From positions 1 to 5,214 of the forward strand of contig JAJDEL010000263.1 of the NCBI GenBank assembly GCA_029259835.1: 5,214 nucleotides of DNA, read 5' to 3'. Made by a program: the position numbers and the translations under genes. Source of the DNA: Planctomicrobium sp. (GTDB lineage Bacteria > Planctomycetota > Planctomycetia > Planctomycetales > Planctomycetaceae). The notes beneath the pieces were generated by a model. The model did not search any database. It worked only from the letters and a program-made list of their open reading frames with translations, and had not been told where the DNA came from. Below, in pieces: positions 1 through 5,214 of this stretch; within the stretch, counting starts at the first letter, position 1; every line of letters starts with the position of its first letter.

Positions 1-50
1 CCCACCAACTCAGAGGAGCGTGAGATTTAGTCACGGCTTGGCACTCGCAA

Positions 51-79
51 TTGAATTCTCCCACCGAAAGATTTATGCT
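51..79 (+). promoter_or_regulatory. weak candidate sigma70-type promoter ahead of the SseB-family gene
   Basis: TTGAAT at 51-56 and TATGCT at 74-79 are 17 bases apart; each matches four of six positions of the -35 and -10 consensus. A transcript would start near 86 and carry a leader of about 105 bases, beginning with a tiny CCCG-CTT-CGGG hairpin (84-94). The match is weak and planctomycete promoters are poorly described, so this is only a candidate. Confidence 0.2.
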
Positions 80-191
80 CAAACCCGCTTCGGGGCCGTA
101 ATTCTGTCTTTGAAGTGAAATACTCTTGAGGTTCACCGTGATGGACAGGATTTATTCTGCCTAACACTTAAGTTAGTTCGCCGAAGAAAAA

Positions 192-956
192 ATGGCATTC
201 GAAGCACAGAATGAATTCGAGAAGTCGCTTATCAAAGCTGCGTCCGATCCAGCCCATCGCCCTCAATTCTACAAGGATCTCGTTCGCTCTGACCTTTTTA
301 TAGTGCAGGAAGGTCCACCTCCTGAGACATCGGGCAAACGAGTCTTGGAGGAAGGGATGTCACTTCAACTTCGCAATATCGAATGGGAAGGCAAGCCATA
401 CATCCCTGTCTTTTCGTCACTCGCGCAACTTCAAGGGGCAGTTCAAGAGGAGGTTGGATACTTAGCCCTAAACGCACTCGAATTCATGAAGATCACCCGA
501 GGGGCTGAGCTTCTGCTCAACCCAGGGTCGGACTACGGAAAAGCTTTTACGAGGGACGAAATTGCCTCACTGCTTGACGGTTCGATGTGGCAACCGTCTG
601 AGCAGTATACGGCGAAGAAGGATACCCAGGTCATGATTGGGCAACCTTCGAACTACCCCTCGGTTCTAGCAGATGCCCTAGTGCGTTACTTCAAGAAGAC
701 GAAAGCGGTCAAGCGGGCATATCTCGCGCATTTCTTCAACCCAGAGAATGACGAGAAGCCTCATACGTTGATTGCGGTCGAAGTGGCTGGCGATTGGAAT
801 TCCGTTATGGCCGGAGCAGGAATGGTAGCAAGGGACGTTGAAGTACCTGATCCTCCTGTGGATTTCCTTCAGGTCACGGGGCAAAGTGGATTGGAAGACT
901 TTTTTAAGGGCGACATTAAGCCGTTTTACGAGCGAAAGTTTCTCGGGCTGTTTTGA
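192..956 (+). CDS. SseB-family protein with N- and C-terminal SseB domains
   Basis: The 254-residue product matches the two-domain layout of the SseB family (named for enhanced serine sensitivity in Escherichia coli). The N-terminal domain (about residues 8-130) has the family signatures YIPVFSS (70-76), the stretch around NALEFMKIT (94-102), then LLLNPGSDYGKAFT (107-120) and EIASLLDG (123-130). The C-terminal domain (about 146-252) has a PSNYP segment (152-156), an alternating hydrophobic strand at 191-199 and the closing PFYERKF (244-250). No signal peptide or membrane segment is visible, so it should be cytoplasmic. The biochemical role of the family is not established; related domains occur in proteins suspected to bind partner proteins. 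The ATG at 192 fits the start of the family homology, but upstream there is only a purine-rich GAAGAAAAAA, a weak ribosome binding site. The acetyltransferase gene follows 90 bases downstream on the same strand. The family call is firm; the function is open. Confidence 0.88.
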   Translation: MAFEAQNEFEKSLIKAASDPAHRPQFYKDLVRSDLFIVQEGPPPETSGKRVLEEGMSLQLRNIEWEGKPYIPVFSSLAQLQGAVQEEVGYLALNALEFMKITRGAELLLNPGSDYGKAFTRDEIASLLDGSMWQPSEQYTAKKDTQVMIGQPSNYPSVLADALVRYFKKTKAVKRAYLAHFFNPENDEKPHTLIAVEVAGDWNSVMAGAGMVARDVEVPDPPVDFLQVTGQSGLEDFFKGDIKPFYERKFLGLF

Positions 957-982
957 ACAAATCAATCGAACAAGCCGTCGAT

Positions 983-1035
983 CCCCTAACGCCCGGTTAA
1001 CATAGATTTTTTGTCACCTAATCCAACGTTGAGGG
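983..1035 (+). promoter_or_regulatory. two-box hairpin overlapping the Shine-Dalgarno region of the acetyltransferase gene
   Basis: CCCCTAAC (983-990) can pair with GTTGAGGG (1028-1035): six Watson-Crick pairs, one G-U and one mismatch. After a small internal loop (991-994 against 1025-1027), GGTTA (995-999) pairs with TAATCC (1019-1024) with one bulged T, leaving a 19-base loop that holds a T6 run (1007-1012). The 3' arm overlaps the GAGGG of the purine-rich ribosome binding region at 1031-1040, just before the ATG at 1047, so in mRNA the fold could partly mask translation initiation. The pairing is visible in the sequence; the regulatory role is inference. It also loosely resembles a folded integron attC site. 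It is not a convincing intrinsic terminator, because the T run lies inside the loop. Confidence 0.3.
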
Positions 1036-1046
1036 AGAGATATTAA

Positions 1047-1463
1047 ATGGAACTTCGCGAATACTGTTCCGCCGATCTCGACTCAGTCGTGTTGCTCTGG
1101 GATTGCGTGTTCCCCAACTCAATGGGCCACAATGAGCCGCGTGGCACGATCGAACGGAAAGTTGCCACGGATGACGGATTGTTTTTTGTTGCCGCCGATG
1201 CTGGGACAATTATCGGCACAGTCCTCGCTGGCTACGACGGACATCGCGGTTGGCTGTATTCCGTTGCGGTTGCACCGGACTGGCGACGGCGCGGAATTGC
1301 TTCGCAACTCATTCGCCATGCCGAACAGGCGCTGTCGCGGCTTGGGTGCCCAAAACTGAACTTGCAGGTTCGATCTGACAATTCCGAGGTCGTCGCGTTT
1401 TACGAATCTCTCGGCTTTCACACTGAAGAGCGAATTAGCATGGGTAAGCTCACTCCGAAATGA
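1047..1463 (+). CDS. GNAT family N-acetyltransferase, YpeA-like
   Basis: A 138-residue single-domain GNAT protein, full length for the family. The closest match I can recall is the small acetyltransferase YpeA of Escherichia coli: it shares the IERK segment (35-38), GT-V-GYDGHRG (57-68), the RRRGIA acetyl-CoA pyrophosphate loop (80-85), LGCPKLNLQV (99-108, as RGCPKIQINV in YpeA), a DN pair (111-112) and YESLGF (119-124), where Tyr119 is the usual general-acid position. It should transfer acetyl from acetyl-CoA to an amine in the cytoplasm; the acceptor is unknown and cannot be read from sequence. The ATG at 1047 has a good purine-rich ribosome binding site (GGAG at 1034-1037, 9 bases away), and this region may be partly masked by the hairpin at 983-1035. 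It ends facing the oxygenase gene on the other strand across a repeat-bearing gap. Confident on family, moderate on the YpeA subgroup. Confidence 0.92.
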   Translation: MELREYCSADLDSVVLLWDCVFPNSMGHNEPRGTIERKVATDDGLFFVAADAGTIIGTVLAGYDGHRGWLYSVAVAPDWRRRGIASQLIRHAEQALSRLGCPKLNLQVRSDNSEVVAFYESLGFHTEERISMGKLTPK

Positions 1464-1520
1464 CTGCCGAGTACTGATTTATTCAGACCAGCGAAGCAGA
1501 ATGGGTGCAGCCCGCTCAAA

Positions 1521-1626
1521 GGTGGGTTACGTACGCGAACTGAACTGTGATCCAACCTGCACCTGGTTTTCACCCTGACTGGCGAAACCCACCAACTTTG
1601 AAGCACGCGAACTCCACCCACCCTAC
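1521..1626. repeat. palindromic repeat-like element in the convergent intergenic gap
   Basis: The 174-base gap between the two convergent genes holds nested repeats. GGTGGGTT (1521-1528) has an exact inverted partner AACCCACC at 1586-1593, extended across a 3-base bulge by TCAAA (1516-1520) against TTTGA (1597-1601). A second inverted partner ACCCACC lies at 1616-1622 and closes the element. An 11-base direct repeat, GTACGCGAACT (1531-1541) and GCACGCGAACT (1603-1613), differs at one base. GGTGCAG (1504-1510) also pairs with CTGCACC (1557-1563). Read on the minus strand, the element opens with GTAGGGTGGGT and closes with GTAACCCACC, the ends I recall from a widespread intergenic repeat in many bacteria. 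It probably does not encode protein. It could act as a structured 3' end for both flanking genes or be a non-autonomous mobile remnant; the sequence alone does not decide. Confidence 0.55.
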
Positions 1627-1637
1627 TGTCTTAAATC

Positions 1638-2516
1638 TCATTCAAGGCTCGCAGGGTTGAGTAGCACTGGATGAAACTTACCGTGCATTGGCTCGCCAGT
1701 AGGGATTGCATTGGTGCCGTCGAGGATGACTTCATCTTGAGCGGAGCAGACGCCGTCGCTGAAGACGTTGATCACTGTCGCTCGACGGGGACCATCGGTT
1801 TGATTTTCATTGGAGCCGTGGACCATGAGCGGATGATGAAACGCACAGTCGCCAGCTTGAAGTTCAATCGCAACCGGGTGGTTGAATTTCTCGCGTTGCC
1901 CAGGCGAGAGGACTTCGCGAATGGCGTCCATGTCGCCGGCGAGTCCGGTGATTGGGAGCAAATCCCAACGATGGCTGCCAGGGATGTATTGCAGGCAGCC
2001 ATTCTCTTTCGTGCTTTGATCCAGACCGATCCAGCAGGTCAGGTGCGACATTGGCTGCGTTGCGGTCCAGTAGGAATAATCTTGATGCCAGGCAACGACG
2101 CCCCCATGTTTTGCTGGTTTGCAAAACAACTGGTCGTGCCACATCCGCACGGTCGAACCAAGTAGCTGGCTCGCAGGCACAGTAAACGCCGGATGCCAGA
2201 GGAGGTCGTGAAACCCAGGGCAGATTCGCCACGCACCGAGTGCGTGAAAGAGAACAGAGTTCGGGTCTGTTGATTCGTTTGTGTGGTATTCGTACCACAA
2301 CTCAGAGCCTTCGTGATCCGGTTGCACTAAGCCGGCGAGTTCCTCGCGCAGAGATTCAATTTGCTGATCGTCAAGAATTCGAACCCCAGCGACGTAGCCG
2401 TTTTCTTCATAGAACGCGACCTGCTCTTCGCTCAGGCTGTACTTCTCCCAGTCATCGGAGGAAGCAAGCTTCGGAAATAGATCGCTGACGGGGTGATGAA
2501 CCTGAGCGAGATCCAT
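1638..2516 (-). CDS. phytanoyl-CoA dioxygenase (PhyH) family Fe(II)/2-oxoglutarate oxygenase
   Basis: The 292-residue product carries all the residues expected of an active PhyH-type oxygenase, which couples oxidative decarboxylation of 2-oxoglutarate to hydroxylation of a substrate. The iron ligands are His144 and Asp146 (in AWHQDYSYW) and His233 (in [12 protein letters not shown]). Arg244, eleven residues after His233, is the 2-oxoglutarate-binding Arg; the spacing and wording of this segment match human phytanoyl-CoA hydroxylase closely (HPLLIHGSGQN, with His264 and Arg275). [10 protein letters not shown] (175-184) is the usual strand before the distal motif. There is no signal peptide, so it is cytoplasmic. 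The family covers acyl-CoA, small-molecule and natural-product substrates, and this sequence does not identify which. The ATG at 2516 follows AAGGTG at a suitable distance. It lies 65 bases downstream of the EEP gene, possibly in one transcript, and ends facing the left-hand acetyltransferase gene. Confidence 0.92.
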   Translation of the reverse strand: MDLAQVHHPVSDLFPKLASSDDWEKYSLSEEQVAFYEENGYVAGVRILDDQQIESLREELAGLVQPDHEGSELWYEYHTNESTDPNSVLFHALGAWRICPGFHDLLWHPAFTVPASQLLGSTVRMWHDQLFCKPAKHGGVVAWHQDYSYWTATQPMSHLTCWIGLDQSTKENGCLQYIPGSHRWDLLPITGLAGDMDAIREVLSPGQREKFNHPVAIELQAGDCAFHHPLMVHGSNENQTDGPRRATVINVFSDGVCSAQDEVILDGTNAIPTGEPMHGKFHPVLLNPASLE

Positions 2517-2553
2517 AGTGACACCTTTTTAAGGTTGTTGATGCACGTGTGAA

Positions 2554-2585
2554 GTAAGACGTTTTTACGAAAATTGAACTCTTAC
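2554..2585 (-). other. inverted repeat at the end of the EEP gene
   Basis: GTAAGA (2554-2559) and TCTTAC (2580-2585) form a 6-base inverted repeat that includes the stop codon of the EEP gene, with a smaller CGT/ACG pair (2560-2569) inside it. On the transcribed minus strand there is no U-tract after the stem, so it is not a standard intrinsic terminator. It may be a weak 3' hairpin between this gene and the oxygenase gene, or chance. Confidence 0.2.
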
Positions 2586-3391
2586 TTTTGAATTTCAAAC
2601 TCCACCAGAACGGGGCAGTGATCGGAGGCCATTGGCTCGTTGATGACTTCCGAAGAGATCATTTCCAAGGACTTCCCACGATAGAAAATATAGTCGATGC
2701 GGGATCTTGGTTTCTTGGATGGAGCCGATGGTGCTGCGGGATCATTGATCGCGTTTGTCCATTTCTGTTGCAGGATTTGGATTGGTTCGGCATCTGGAGT
2801 CGCGTTCATATCACCAGCAAGAATTGTTGGGATCGTTTCGTCATCAAAGAATTTGTTGATCGCCTTGGCTTCTGCGACGCGATCATCTGGGATGTTGTGC
2901 TGAAAGTGCGTGCTGATGAATCGCAGAGAATTTCCATCTTTCAGTCGCACAATCACTGCAACCGCAGCGCGCGGATAAGTCGTTTTCTCTGGCGTACTTT
3001 CTGTGTACGGCAACGGCTGGATATGGACATCTAGAATCGGTAACCGTGTGAGGACAGCATTGCCGAACAAGCCTCCTTCGTAGTGCTGCGTTGGACCAAA
3101 TCGGACGGCCATGTTCGTAAACTCAGCAAGCTTGCGCGCTTGATGCACACGTCCAGAACGTTTCACGTGGACGTCGACTTCCTGTAGCGCGACTAAATCC
3201 GGTTTGGTTTTATTGATCACATCCGCGAGCCGCTGCACGTCGTAGACGCCATCGTTTCCTTGTCCGTAATGGATGTTGTAGCAGAGCACACGCAGAGTCT
3301 CGCGATCTTCACTCTGCGCGAGACTTGGAAACACGATTGTCATTAACAAGGCAAGGAGCAACAGTGGCTGTTTTCGGGGCTTCATTTTCAT
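2582..3391 (-). CDS. secreted endonuclease/exonuclease/phosphatase (EEP) family hydrolase
   Basis: The 269-residue product begins with a clear signal peptide: basic MKMKPRK, a Leu-rich core (9-20) and a likely cut after Ala25 (SLA before QS). The mature part is one complete EEP domain, the metal-dependent phosphodiesterase fold of DNase I, exonuclease III and sphingomyelinases. The catalytic set is intact: Asn39 (CYNIH), Glu71 (LQEVD), His162 (STHFQ), Asp194 and Asn196 (GDMNAT), Asp233 (RIDYIF) and Asp257-His258 (SDHCP). It should therefore cleave a phosphoester outside the cytoplasmic membrane. Whether the substrate is nucleic acid, phospholipid or phosphosugar cannot be told. Its ATG overlaps the stop codon of the SGNH hydrolase gene (ATGA), with GGAG 11 bases upstream, which points to translational coupling. 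A second in-frame ATG two codons later is possible but further from the ribosome binding site. Confidence 0.92.
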   Translation of the reverse strand: MKMKPRKQPLLLLALLMTIVFPSLAQSEDRETLRVLCYNIHYGQGNDGVYDVQRLADVINKTKPDLVALQEVDVHVKRSGRVHQARKLAEFTNMAVRFGPTQHYEGGLFGNAVLTRLPILDVHIQPLPYTESTPEKTTYPRAAVAVIVRLKDGNSLRFISTHFQHNIPDDRVAEAKAINKFFDDETIPTILAGDMNATPDAEPIQILQQKWTNAINDPAAPSAPSKKPRSRIDYIFYRGKSLEMISSEVINEPMASDHCPVLVEFEIQK

Positions 3392-4560
3392 CGCTTGTTT
3401 TTCTCCGGTGTTATTCTTGTGGTGTGAGTGGAATCATCAGTCTTTGACATTTGCCACTTCAACCAGCTGTAGATCGTCGCTCCGATTTGTTTGTATCCGG
3501 CTGTGTTGGGATGTACACCATTGTTGACCGGATACCCATCGACAGGATCGAGGTTCAGTTGCGTCGGAATGAGACTGATCTGCGGGTCATCTTTGGCTGT
3601 GACTGCTTCGAGTTGCCGCTGAACTAAACGATGTTGAATCCGCTTCCAGCCCCAGCGCGAGTATCGATCTTTGTAGTTCGCAAAAAACGCCTCTTGCCGT
3701 GAATTCGGTGGAGTCGTCACGCAGACGCCGATCTTTGCATCAGGGGCAGCTTTTCTCAGGGCAGGTAAGAGCTTGTTTGCGTGTTCAAACATTGTGTCGA
3801 TGCGAACATCAATTTTGGCAGTGTCATCAGGAGTGACATGAAAGCAATCGTTAATTCCGAGCAAGATGACGATATAGTCCGGTCGCTGCCCGTCGCAGCG
3901 TTCATCAAAATAACGGGGAAGATCCATTTGCGGCGTTCCATCGTCATTGAGAAATACAAAAGGACTACTCTGTTTTCGATACGTTCCATCCGGTTTCGGC
4001 TCGTAATGAGTGACGAACCGTGCCCAGGTCCAGCCACCATATCCTTCATGGACGACTCCTTGTGAAGCTGACTTTGTTTTATGAGTTCCGAGCATCGTCC
4101 ATTCAGGATTTCCCGGCTGGGAAAGCAACCTCGCAATTTCATTAGGATATGCAGTCGCATGAGTCAGGCTATCTCCGATGATGAGCAGGCGCACTTTCTT
4201 CTTTGCTCCTGCTGCTTGAGGGACAACTTGAAGAATCGTCGACGCTTCTTCCAACAGCGCATCGTCAGTTCCATAGACCGCGACACTCAAGGTGTGTTTG
4301 CCAACATCGGTCTGCTTTGGAGTGTAGCGCCAGCGATTTGTTTCCATTTCGCCCAACTCACACGTCACCTTGAACCGATATTGATCGGAGGTTTGCGAGA
4401 GAATAATGTTGTCGAAGTAGATGTTTGTTTCGAGGTCCGGAACTGCATAAATCGCTGGTGGCAGCGTCAGTTGCAAATCCGGTTCGGCCCCGATGACGTC
4501 AACAGAATTGATGGTCAACAAAAACAGAAAAGAAAGTGGCGCGGAGAAACGCATTGGCAT
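3388..4560 (-). CDS. secreted SGNH/GDSL-type hydrolase with N-terminal beta-sandwich-like domain
   Basis: From the chosen start the product has 390 residues: a signal peptide (1-25, hydrophobic core at 5-17, likely cut after IGA), a beta-rich domain (about 29-115) resembling an Ig-like accessory module, and an SGNH hydrolase domain (about 122-372). The SGNH blocks are the nucleophile Ser131 in IIGDSLTHA, the block II glycine in HEGYGGW (171-177), Asn237 in LLGINDCF and His350 in NGVHPNTAGY. The position three before the His, normally the catalytic Asp, is Asn347. The family are esterases or deacetylases acting on acyl lipids or acetylated sugars; the substrate here is unknown. I chose the ATG at 4560 because AGGA lies 7 bases upstream and the signal peptide then starts correctly; an upstream in-frame ATG at 4629 lacks a ribosome binding site and would bury the signal behind 23 polar residues. 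The stop overlaps the start of the EEP gene, so the two are co-translated. Confidence 0.9.
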   Translation of the reverse strand: MPMRFSAPLSFLFLLTINSVDVIGAEPDLQLTLPPAIYAVPDLETNIYFDNIILSQTSDQYRFKVTCELGEMETNRWRYTPKQTDVGKHTLSVAVYGTDDALLEEASTILQVVPQAAGAKKKVRLLIIGDSLTHATAYPNEIARLLSQPGNPEWTMLGTHKTKSASQGVVHEGYGGWTWARFVTHYEPKPDGTYRKQSSPFVFLNDDGTPQMDLPRYFDERCDGQRPDYIVILLGINDCFHVTPDDTAKIDVRIDTMFEHANKLLPALRKAAPDAKIGVCVTTPPNSRQEAFFANYKDRYSRWGWKRIQHRLVQRQLEAVTAKDDPQISLIPTQLNLDPVDGYPVNNGVHPNTAGYKQIGATIYSWLKWQMSKTDDSTHTTRITPEKNKR

Positions 4561-4567
4561 GCTGTCG

Positions 4568-4571
4568 TCCT
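4568..4571 (-). promoter_or_regulatory. Shine-Dalgarno AGGA that decides the SGNH hydrolase start
   Basis: On the minus strand AGGA sits 7 bases before the ATG at 4560. The upstream in-frame ATG at 4629 is preceded by CGCTCTCGT, with no purine-rich motif. This site, together with the position of the signal peptide, supports the shorter protein. Confidence 0.6.
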
Positions 4572-4669
4572 GTTGAAAATGCGAAGACGGGTGATTCACC
4601 TCTTCTTCACAGCATAGCTGAGTCGTCATACGAGAGCGAATCTTAAGGAGCTGGCGGCGGAAATTGGGT

Positions 4670-4687
4670 TTTCATTTCAATATGAAA
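4670..4687. other. small AT-rich hairpin after the right-hand acetyltransferase gene
   Basis: TTTCAT (4670-4675) and ATGAAA (4682-4687) form a perfect 6-base inverted repeat with a 6-base loop, directly after the stop codon of the acetyltransferase gene. The stem has one G-C pair and no U-tract follows on the minus strand, so termination would be weak at best. The rest of the 128-base gap up to the SGNH gene shows no feature I recognise. Confidence 0.2.
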
Positions 4688-4688
4688 C

Positions 4689-5195
4689 TCAAAATTCCCG
4701 GCGAATCTGTTCCTCTCGATAAATCATAAACCCTGCTTTTAGATACGTCGACAGGGCAATCGGGTGATCCAGTGTGCATGTATGCAGCCAGAATCGATTG
4801 ATCTGCTCGCGCCATGCTTGATCAATCACCCATTGTAAGAACCATTTCCCCAGACCTTGGCCGATGAATTCTGGCATCAGTCCGAACTGGACCAGTTCGG
4901 TTTCGTTTTCCTGAGAACGATCAAACTCTGCGAACCCAGCCGGGGTTCCATCGATATGCAGGACATACACTTCGGTCTGTGGATGATGGACGATTTCTGC
5001 AAGGTCTGCATCAGAAAGGTTTCGACGACTCAGCCAGCGATAGTCCTCTCCGACGGAATTGTAGAGAAATCGATAGTACGGAATCGTCGGTTTTCTGGCA
5101 TGAACAACAGTCAGCCCGTCTTGTGGTGCCGGGACTGCTCTCGTAGAAGGTTCGAGCATTTCCAGATAGTACACCGTGACATCAATAACTTCCAC
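4689..5195 (-). CDS. GNAT family N-acetyltransferase
   Basis: A 168-residue GNAT protein with an N-terminal extension (about 1-35) ahead of the core. Core features are a strand VYVLHIDGTPAGFAEFD (76-92), the acetyl-CoA loop in FGLMPEFIGQGLG (104-116), helix WFLQWVIDQAW (118-128), strand FWLHTCTLDHP (135-145) and the closing YLKAGF (151-156) with Tyr151 as candidate general acid. In the loop consensus Q/R-x-x-G-x-G/A the first position is Ile111 rather than Gln or Arg; the glycines are intact. The FGLMPEF and HTCTLDHP segments resemble a GNAT subgroup I recall from planctomycetes and alphaproteobacteria whose substrate is unknown. The start is GTG at 5195, supported by AAGAGG (5202-5207) six bases upstream. 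It is cytoplasmic, with no signal peptide. It is the first of four genes running leftward, but 128 bases separate it from the SGNH gene, so co-transcription is uncertain. Confidence 0.88.
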   Translation of the reverse strand: MEVIDVTVYYLEMLEPSTRAVPAPQDGLTVVHARKPTIPYYRFLYNSVGEDYRWLSRRNLSDADLAEIVHHPQTEVYVLHIDGTPAGFAEFDRSQENETELVQFGLMPEFIGQGLGKWFLQWVIDQAWREQINRFWLHTCTLDHPIALSTYLKAGFMIYREEQIRREF

Positions 5196-5201
5196 AATTG
5201 A

Positions 5202-5207
5202 CCTCTT
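5202..5207 (-). promoter_or_regulatory. Shine-Dalgarno AAGAGG supporting the GTG start of the right-hand acetyltransferase
   Basis: AAGAGG on the minus strand lies six bases before the GTG at 5195. The first in-frame ATG (codon 13) would remove the VTVYYLE segment. The reading frame stays open to the window edge, so a longer form starting outside cannot be excluded, though the site favours GTG. Confidence 0.5.
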
Positions 5208-5214
5208 GGAGTTG

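Noticed and set aside
2..118. Open frame from the left edge (38 codons to a TGA at 116-118) as the tail of an upstream gene
   Set aside because: Too short, no recognisable family; a second frame also stays open only to 28-30, so no choice can be supported.
995..1012. Intrinsic terminator after the SseB gene (TAAC/GTTA stem, then T6)
   Set aside because: The stem is only four pairs and the T run begins seven bases after it, unlike a real terminator.
1418..1621. 67-codon minus-strand reading frame across the intergenic repeat
   Set aside because: It overlaps the acetyltransferase 3' end, consists largely of repeat sequence (WWVSPV and similar), and has no recognisable domain.
1549..1661. Second attC-like site after the acetyltransferase (ATCCAAC with GTTGAGT)
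   Set aside because: Such degenerate cores occur by chance several times per window, the arms lack matching inner boxes, and the right core lies inside the oxygenase coding sequence.
1671..2165. 164-codon plus-strand frame opposite the oxygenase gene
   Set aside because: It lies wholly inside a gene with intact catalytic motifs on the other strand and its product shows no domain features.
2588..3034. 148-codon plus-strand frame opposite the EEP gene
   Set aside because: Antisense shadow of a complete, well-conserved EEP domain; no family resemblance of its own.
4081..4617. 178-codon plus-strand frame opposite the SGNH hydrolase gene
   Set aside because: Antisense shadow; basic, low-complexity product without recognisable motifs, while the minus-strand frame has all SGNH blocks.

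Overview
The window looks like ordinary chromosomal DNA of a planctomycete, probably of the Gimesia/Rubinisphaera type. This rests on the moderate GC content, the small secreted SGNH hydrolase with an N-terminal beta domain, the phytanoyl-CoA-dioxygenase-like protein and the secreted endonuclease/exonuclease/phosphatase (EEP) protein, all typical of that phylum. The assignment is inference from protein style; there is no rRNA or other marker to prove it. Six protein-coding genes are supported. There is no tRNA, rRNA, CRISPR array, insertion sequence or replication origin.

Left part (1-1463, plus strand): a 190-bp leader with a weak candidate promoter, then an SseB-family protein (192-956) and a YpeA-like GNAT acetyltransferase (1047-1463). 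The 90-bp gap between them can fold into a two-box hairpin whose 3' arm includes part of the acetyltransferase ribosome binding site.

Middle (1464-1637): a gene-free, convergent junction filled by a palindromic repeat-like element of about 105 bp, bounded by GGTGGGT and ACCCACC. The first 24 bases of the window may be the edge of a second, diverged copy.

Right part (5195 down to 1638, minus strand): four genes run in one direction, in transcription order a GTG-started GNAT acetyltransferase, a secreted SGNH hydrolase, a secreted EEP-fold phosphodiesterase/nuclease and a PhyH-type Fe(II)/2-oxoglutarate oxygenase. The SGNH and EEP genes overlap by 4 bp (ATGA), so they are very likely co-translated, and both products appear to be exported. 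Gaps of 128 and 65 bp separate the outer two genes, so one operon is possible but not shown.

No single novel system is evident. The best leads are the repeat element, the structured leader of the first acetyltransferase, and the coupled pair of secreted hydrolases, in which the SGNH member has Asn in place of the usual catalytic Asp.
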